From an uncultured Collinsella sp. (GTDB lineage: Bacteria; Actinomycetota; Coriobacteriia; Coriobacteriales; Coriobacteriaceae): DNA of 8,529 bases. The first letter of the stretch is position 1; each line of letters starts with the position of its first letter. The translations under genes were made by a program, and so were the position numbers. The notes below the pieces were generated by a model that saw nothing but the letters and a program-made list of their open reading frames with translations, did not search any database and was not told the DNA's origin. Shown in pieces: positions 6,081 to 8,529 of this stretch. Location: assembly GCA_905210085.1 (NCBI GenBank), contig CAJLVJ010000063.1, positions 1 through 8,529 on the forward strand. The letters are read 5' to 3'.

Positions 6081-6845
6081 CTACCCCTCGATACGGCTCA
6101 AGAACTCGCGGGTACGCTGCTCGCGTGGATGGTCGATGACCTGCTCGGCAGGACCCTCCTCGACAATACGACCGCCGTCCATAAAGACCACGCGGTCGGC
6201 AACATCGCGCGCAAACTGCATCGCGTGGGTCACGATCACCATCGTCATATTCTGCGCCGCCAGGTCCTTAATGACACGCAGCACCTCGGCCGTCAGCTCG
6301 GGGTCGAGCGCCGAGGTCGGCTCGTCAAAGAATAAGATTTCCGGATCGAGCGCCAGGGCGCGGGCAATACTCACGCGCTGTTGCTGACCGCCCGAAAGCT
6401 CACACGGCACCTTGTTCTCGTTGCCCGTCAGCCCCATTTGCGCAATCAGCTCGTGAGCGCGGGCTTCCGCCTGCTCGCGCGAGCGCTTGAGCACGCGGAT
6501 CGGTGCATCGGTGATGTTTTTCATCACGGTATAGTGCGGGAACAGATTGTAGTTCTGAAACACCAGACCAAACCGCGAGCGCGCTCGCTTGGGAACATCG
6601 CCTTTCGCATATATCGCACCCGATCCCGCATCCGTCGCAACCGCAAGGTCGCCAAACGAAAGCGAGCCGCCGTCGAGCGTCTCGAGCAGCGTGGCGCAGC
6701 GCAACAGCGTTGACTTACCGCCGCCCGAAGGCCCGATAATCGCCACGACCTCGCCACGCTTGACCTCGAGCGAAATATCTTTGAGCACCTCATTGCCGCC
6801 AAACGCCTTACGCGCGTTCGCTATATTCATTACCGAATTAGTCAT
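6081..6845 (-). CDS. Polar amino acid ABC transporter, ATP-binding protein (GlnQ/ArtP-like)
   Basis: The 254-residue ATPase that powers the importer encoded just upstream, on the cytoplasmic face of the membrane. Visible elements are Walker A GPSGGGKST (38-46), Q-loop Gln97 in VFQNYNLFPH, signature LSGGQQQR (150-157), Walker B LFFDE (171-175), D-loop SALD (178-181) and switch His207 in VTHAM. All are intact. Between Walker A and the Q-loop the segment at about 68-91 is several residues longer than in E. coli GlnQ and rich in Gly, Ala and basic residues; this is the only oddity. The ATG at 6845 overlaps the end of the permease gene by 8 bases and has only a weak ribosome binding site, so translation is probably coupled. 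An ATG at 6830 is possible but has no better site. The closest families are glutamine, arginine, histidine and cystine importers. The substrate cannot be named from this subunit. Confidence 0.93.
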   Translation of the reverse strand: MTNSVMNIANARKAFGGNEVLKDISLEVKRGEVVAIIGPSGGGKSTLLRCATLLETLDGGSLSFGDLAVATDAGSGAIYAKGDVPKRARSRFGLVFQNYNLFPHYTVMKNITDAPIRVLKRSREQAEARAHELIAQMGLTGNENKVPCELSGGQQQRVSIARALALDPEILFFDEPTSALDPELTAEVLRVIKDLAAQNMTMVIVTHAMQFARDVADRVVFMDGGRIVEEGPAEQVIDHPREQRTREFLSRIEG

Positions 6846-7491
6846 GGTAGTAATCCAATTTTTTCTCCGCGGCGCCCAACAGCATCTCGACCACGAAGTT
6901 GAAAACCCAGTAGATCAGCGCCGCAATCGCAAACGGCACCATGCTCACCTGCGAGGCAACCAGCGCCTTGGCGGTCGAGAACATCTCGCCCACGCCAATG
7001 GCAAACGCCAGCGACGTGTCCTTGACCAGCGTGATGATCTCGTTGCCCATCGCCGGCAGAATACGCTTGGCGACCTGCGGCATCACGATATACAGAAACG
7101 TCTGCATGCGCGAATAGCCCAGCACCTCGGCTGCCTCGTATTGGCCGCGCGGAATCGACTGCAAGCCCGAGCGATAGATCTCGGCAAAGTAGCCAGCGTA
7201 GTTGATGATGAACGCCACGACGCATGCCGTCCATTTGGAATCGGGCGTGAGCGAGATGCCGAACACGTAGTACGGGGCAAAGTAGATGGCAAACATCTGT
7301 AGCATGAGCGGCGTACCGCGCATCACCGAAATATAGATGCGCGCGATCCAGCGAAGCGGCGCAATTTTGCTCATGCGCATGAACGCCACGGGGATTCCCA
7401 GCGGAATCGACCCGAGTAGCGTCAGCACAAACAGCTGCAAGCTGACCAAGAATCCCCGGCCAAGCATCTGCATCATGACCTGAATAGACAT
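6838..7491 (-). CDS. Polar amino acid ABC transporter, permease protein (HisM/GlnP type)
   Basis: A 217-residue integral membrane subunit. Hydrophobic segments lie at about 14-38, 61-81, 88-108, 150-170 and 190-210, which fits the five-helix core of this family. The family hallmark RGTPLMLQ (58-65) and the EAA loop, YEAAEVLGYS at 118-127 followed by the conserved Pro and Gly region that docks on the ATPase, are both clear. Only one permease is present, so the transporter probably works as a homodimer. I start at the ATG at 7491: its A is the last base of the TAA of the binding-protein gene (TAATG), a typical coupling junction. A TTG at 7506 would add five residues and overlap more. No clear ribosome binding site precedes the ATG, which fits re-initiation. 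Confidence 0.92.
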   Translation of the reverse strand: MSIQVMMQMLGRGFLVSLQLFVLTLLGSIPLGIPVAFMRMSKIAPLRWIARIYISVMRGTPLMLQMFAIYFAPYYVFGISLTPDSKWTACVVAFIINYAGYFAEIYRSGLQSIPRGQYEAAEVLGYSRMQTFLYIVMPQVAKRILPAMGNEIITLVKDTSLAFAIGVGEMFSTAKALVASQVSMVPFAIAALIYWVFNFVVEMLLGAAEKKLDYYHD

Positions 7492-8348
7492 TATTTCAAG
7501 ACCCAATTGTCGAAGGATAGACCATAATCTGCGTATTTATCGCACAGGTCCTTAACCGTGCCGTCCTCGTAGAGTGCCTTGAGCGACTCGGTCACGGCAT
7601 CGGCCGACTTGGTGTCGCCCTTCTTAAAGCCGACGGCATAGTGCTCACTGGACAGCGGCTTATCAAGCTGCGTATAGGCATCGGGCTTTGCGGCAAGCTG
7701 ATACTGAGCAATCGAAAGGTCGCACGCCACGGCATCGACCGCGCCGCTCTCGAGCTGCATAAAGGCCGTGTTGTACTCACCGATGGTGTCGAGCGTGGCA
7801 AACGTCGCCGCCAAATCCTTCTGATCGCCCTCGAGCACGTCCTGAGCAGCGGAATCGGTCTGGGTGATCACCGTCTTGCCGGCAAGATCATCCCAGCTCT
7901 TGATGCCCGCATCCTTCTTGACCACGAGCACCTGCTCGTTGAGCATGTACGGCTCGGAGAACGTGTAGTCGTCCTCGCGACCCTCCATGGTAAAGCCGTT
8001 CCAGATGCAGTTGATGGCGCCGGAGTTGAGCAGCGTGTCCTTGGCATCCCAATCGATGGCCTCGTAATCGACTTCCCAGCCCTGTTTATCGGCAACGGCC
8101 TTGGCAAGATCGAGGTCAAAGCCCGTGTACTCGCCGTCATCGCCCACAAAGCCGTACGGAGGATAGGACTTGTCAAAGCCCACCACGAGCTTCTTGGACT
8201 CGGCGGCGCCCTTCACGTCCTTGGCTGCGGCAGATCCAGCAGCGGAGCCCTTGCCGGCACCGCCGCAGCCAACCAGGCCAAGGCCCAGAACCGTAGCGAG
8301 TGAGCCGGCTAGACCAACAAACTGACGACGAGACATATCGGTATTCAT
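7491..8348 (-). CDS. Amino acid ABC transporter substrate-binding lipoprotein, Tat-type signal
   Basis: A 285-residue extracellular receptor of solute-binding family 3, which captures an amino acid and hands it to the permease. The N-terminus has a twin-arginine motif (SRRQFV, 6-11), a hydrophobic stretch and a lipobox LVGC with Cys28, so the mature protein should be lipid-anchored after export, probably by the Tat route. A Gly/Ala/Ser/Lys linker follows to about residue 50. The binding domain runs from about 53 to 280: YPPYGF, GFDLDLAKAV (76-85), EGRED with Arg124, the usual contact for the ligand carboxylate, and the second-lobe stretch LESGAVDAVACD ending at Asp210, usually an amino-group contact. 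The start is the ATG at 8348, six bases after a GGGGG-type ribosome binding site; an in-frame GTG at 8369 has less support. First gene of the operon. The ligand could be glutamine, arginine, cystine or another polar amino acid. Confidence 0.92.
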   Translation of the reverse strand: MNTDMSRRQFVGLAGSLATVLGLGLVGCGGAGKGSAAGSAAAKDVKGAAESKKLVVGFDKSYPPYGFVGDDGEYTGFDLDLAKAVADKQGWEVDYEAIDWDAKDTLLNSGAINCIWNGFTMEGREDDYTFSEPYMLNEQVLVVKKDAGIKSWDDLAGKTVITQTDSAAQDVLEGDQKDLAATFATLDTIGEYNTAFMQLESGAVDAVACDLSIAQYQLAAKPDAYTQLDKPLSSEHYAVGFKKGDTKSADAVTESLKALYEDGTVKDLCDKYADYGLSFDNWVLK

Positions 8349-8366
8349 GGTATTCCCCCTTGATGG

Positions 8367-8386
8367 CACTTTAGTTAAGTAAAGTG
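8367..8386 (-). promoter_or_regulatory. 20-bp near-perfect palindrome in the transporter leader, operator-like
   Basis: CACTTTAGTT followed by AAGTAAAGTG is symmetric at 9 of 10 base pairs. It lies between the predicted transcription start (near 8398) and the ribosome binding site of the binding-protein gene, where a repressor would act. A further half-site-like CACTTTAGTG occurs at 8411-8420, 44 bp from the first base of the palindrome, inside the promoter spacer. I do not recognise the regulator. Confidence 0.55.
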
Positions 8387-8404
8387 AGTCATGTAACGTT
8401 CAGA

Positions 8405-8433
8405 ATCATACACTTTAGTGAGATGGAGTACAA
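8405..8433 (-). promoter_or_regulatory. Sigma-70-type promoter of the amino acid transporter operon
   Basis: On the minus strand TTGTAC (8433-8428), a 17-bp spacer and TATGAT (8410-8405) form a good promoter: the -10 box matches five of six positions, the -35 box three of six. Transcription would begin near 8398, about 50 bases before the ATG of the binding-protein gene. Confidence 0.65.
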
Positions 8434-8505
8434 GGGAGGGTTTGCCCGGCGCGGGCGGGGAGCGGCGCGTAATTAAGTTTCCTGCTCTACAGTCCTGCGC
8501 AAGAC

Positions 8506-8528
8506 GGAAAGCACATTAAGTGCTTTCC
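8506..8528. repeat. 9-bp-stem hairpin at the window edge, possible terminator
   Basis: GGAAAGCAC (8506-8514), loop ATTAA and GTGCTTTCC (8520-8528) form a perfect stem. On the minus strand it is followed by GTCTTGCG with no real T-run, so it would be a weak terminator for a minus-strand gene lying to the right. The plus-strand flank lies beyond the window. No gene is seen between it and the transporter promoter; that gap only holds a GC-rich stretch at 8444-8470. Confidence 0.4.
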
Positions 8529-8529
8529 T

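Noticed and set aside
7641..8303. Plus-strand open frame of 220 codons
   Set aside because: Antisense shadow of the substrate-binding protein gene, with no motif and no ribosome binding site.
1..8529. CRISPR array, tRNA, rRNA, insertion sequence or phage attachment site
   Set aside because: No direct-repeat array, cloverleaf-like GTTCRANTC signature, transposase-like frame or flanking duplication was seen on either strand.

Overview
The window reads as a stretch of chromosome from a GC-rich Gram-positive bacterium. The gene style suggests a gut actinobacterium of the class Coriobacteriia, perhaps Collinsella. This is inferred from recalled resemblance (Tat-type lipoprotein signal, actinobacterial-type second EF-G, moderately high GC) and was not checked by search. 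All seven confident genes lie on the minus strand, so transcription runs from high to low coordinates.

Region 1 (about 1-3500) is a sugar-phosphate module of lower GC. It holds a beta-phosphoglucomutase-like HAD hydrolase with its own terminator, then a class II ketose-bisphosphate aldolase and a xylulokinase-like FGGY kinase in one operon, then a leader with a very short ORF at the window edge. A repeated operator-like palindrome (core ATAGAC|GTCTAT) sits upstream of the HAD gene (one copy) and upstream of the aldolase (two copies 22 bp apart, one over a predicted -10 box). A decayed copy lies upstream of the short ORF. This looks like one regulon for uptake and breakdown of an unidentified ketose or polyol: kinase, aldolase, and a phosphatase or mutase of the same pathway. 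The regulator and transporter are not in the window.

Region 2 (about 3576-6000) is a single-gene unit for an EF-G paralogue of full length. It keeps the P-loop and the translocation domains, but its G3, G4 and G5 GTPase motifs have drifted (DAPC, NRLS, GDC in place of DxxG, NKxD, SAx). It is bounded by a strong hairpin downstream and a GC-rich leader upstream.

Region 3 (about 6008-8440) is a complete polar amino acid ABC importer operon in the order binding lipoprotein, permease, ATPase, with overlapping stop and start codons. It has a good sigma-70-type promoter, a 20-bp near-perfect palindrome in the leader and a terminator after the ATPase. The last 90 bases hold a GC-rich stretch and a hairpin at the edge. 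No rRNA, tRNA, CRISPR array, insertion sequence or phage gene was seen.
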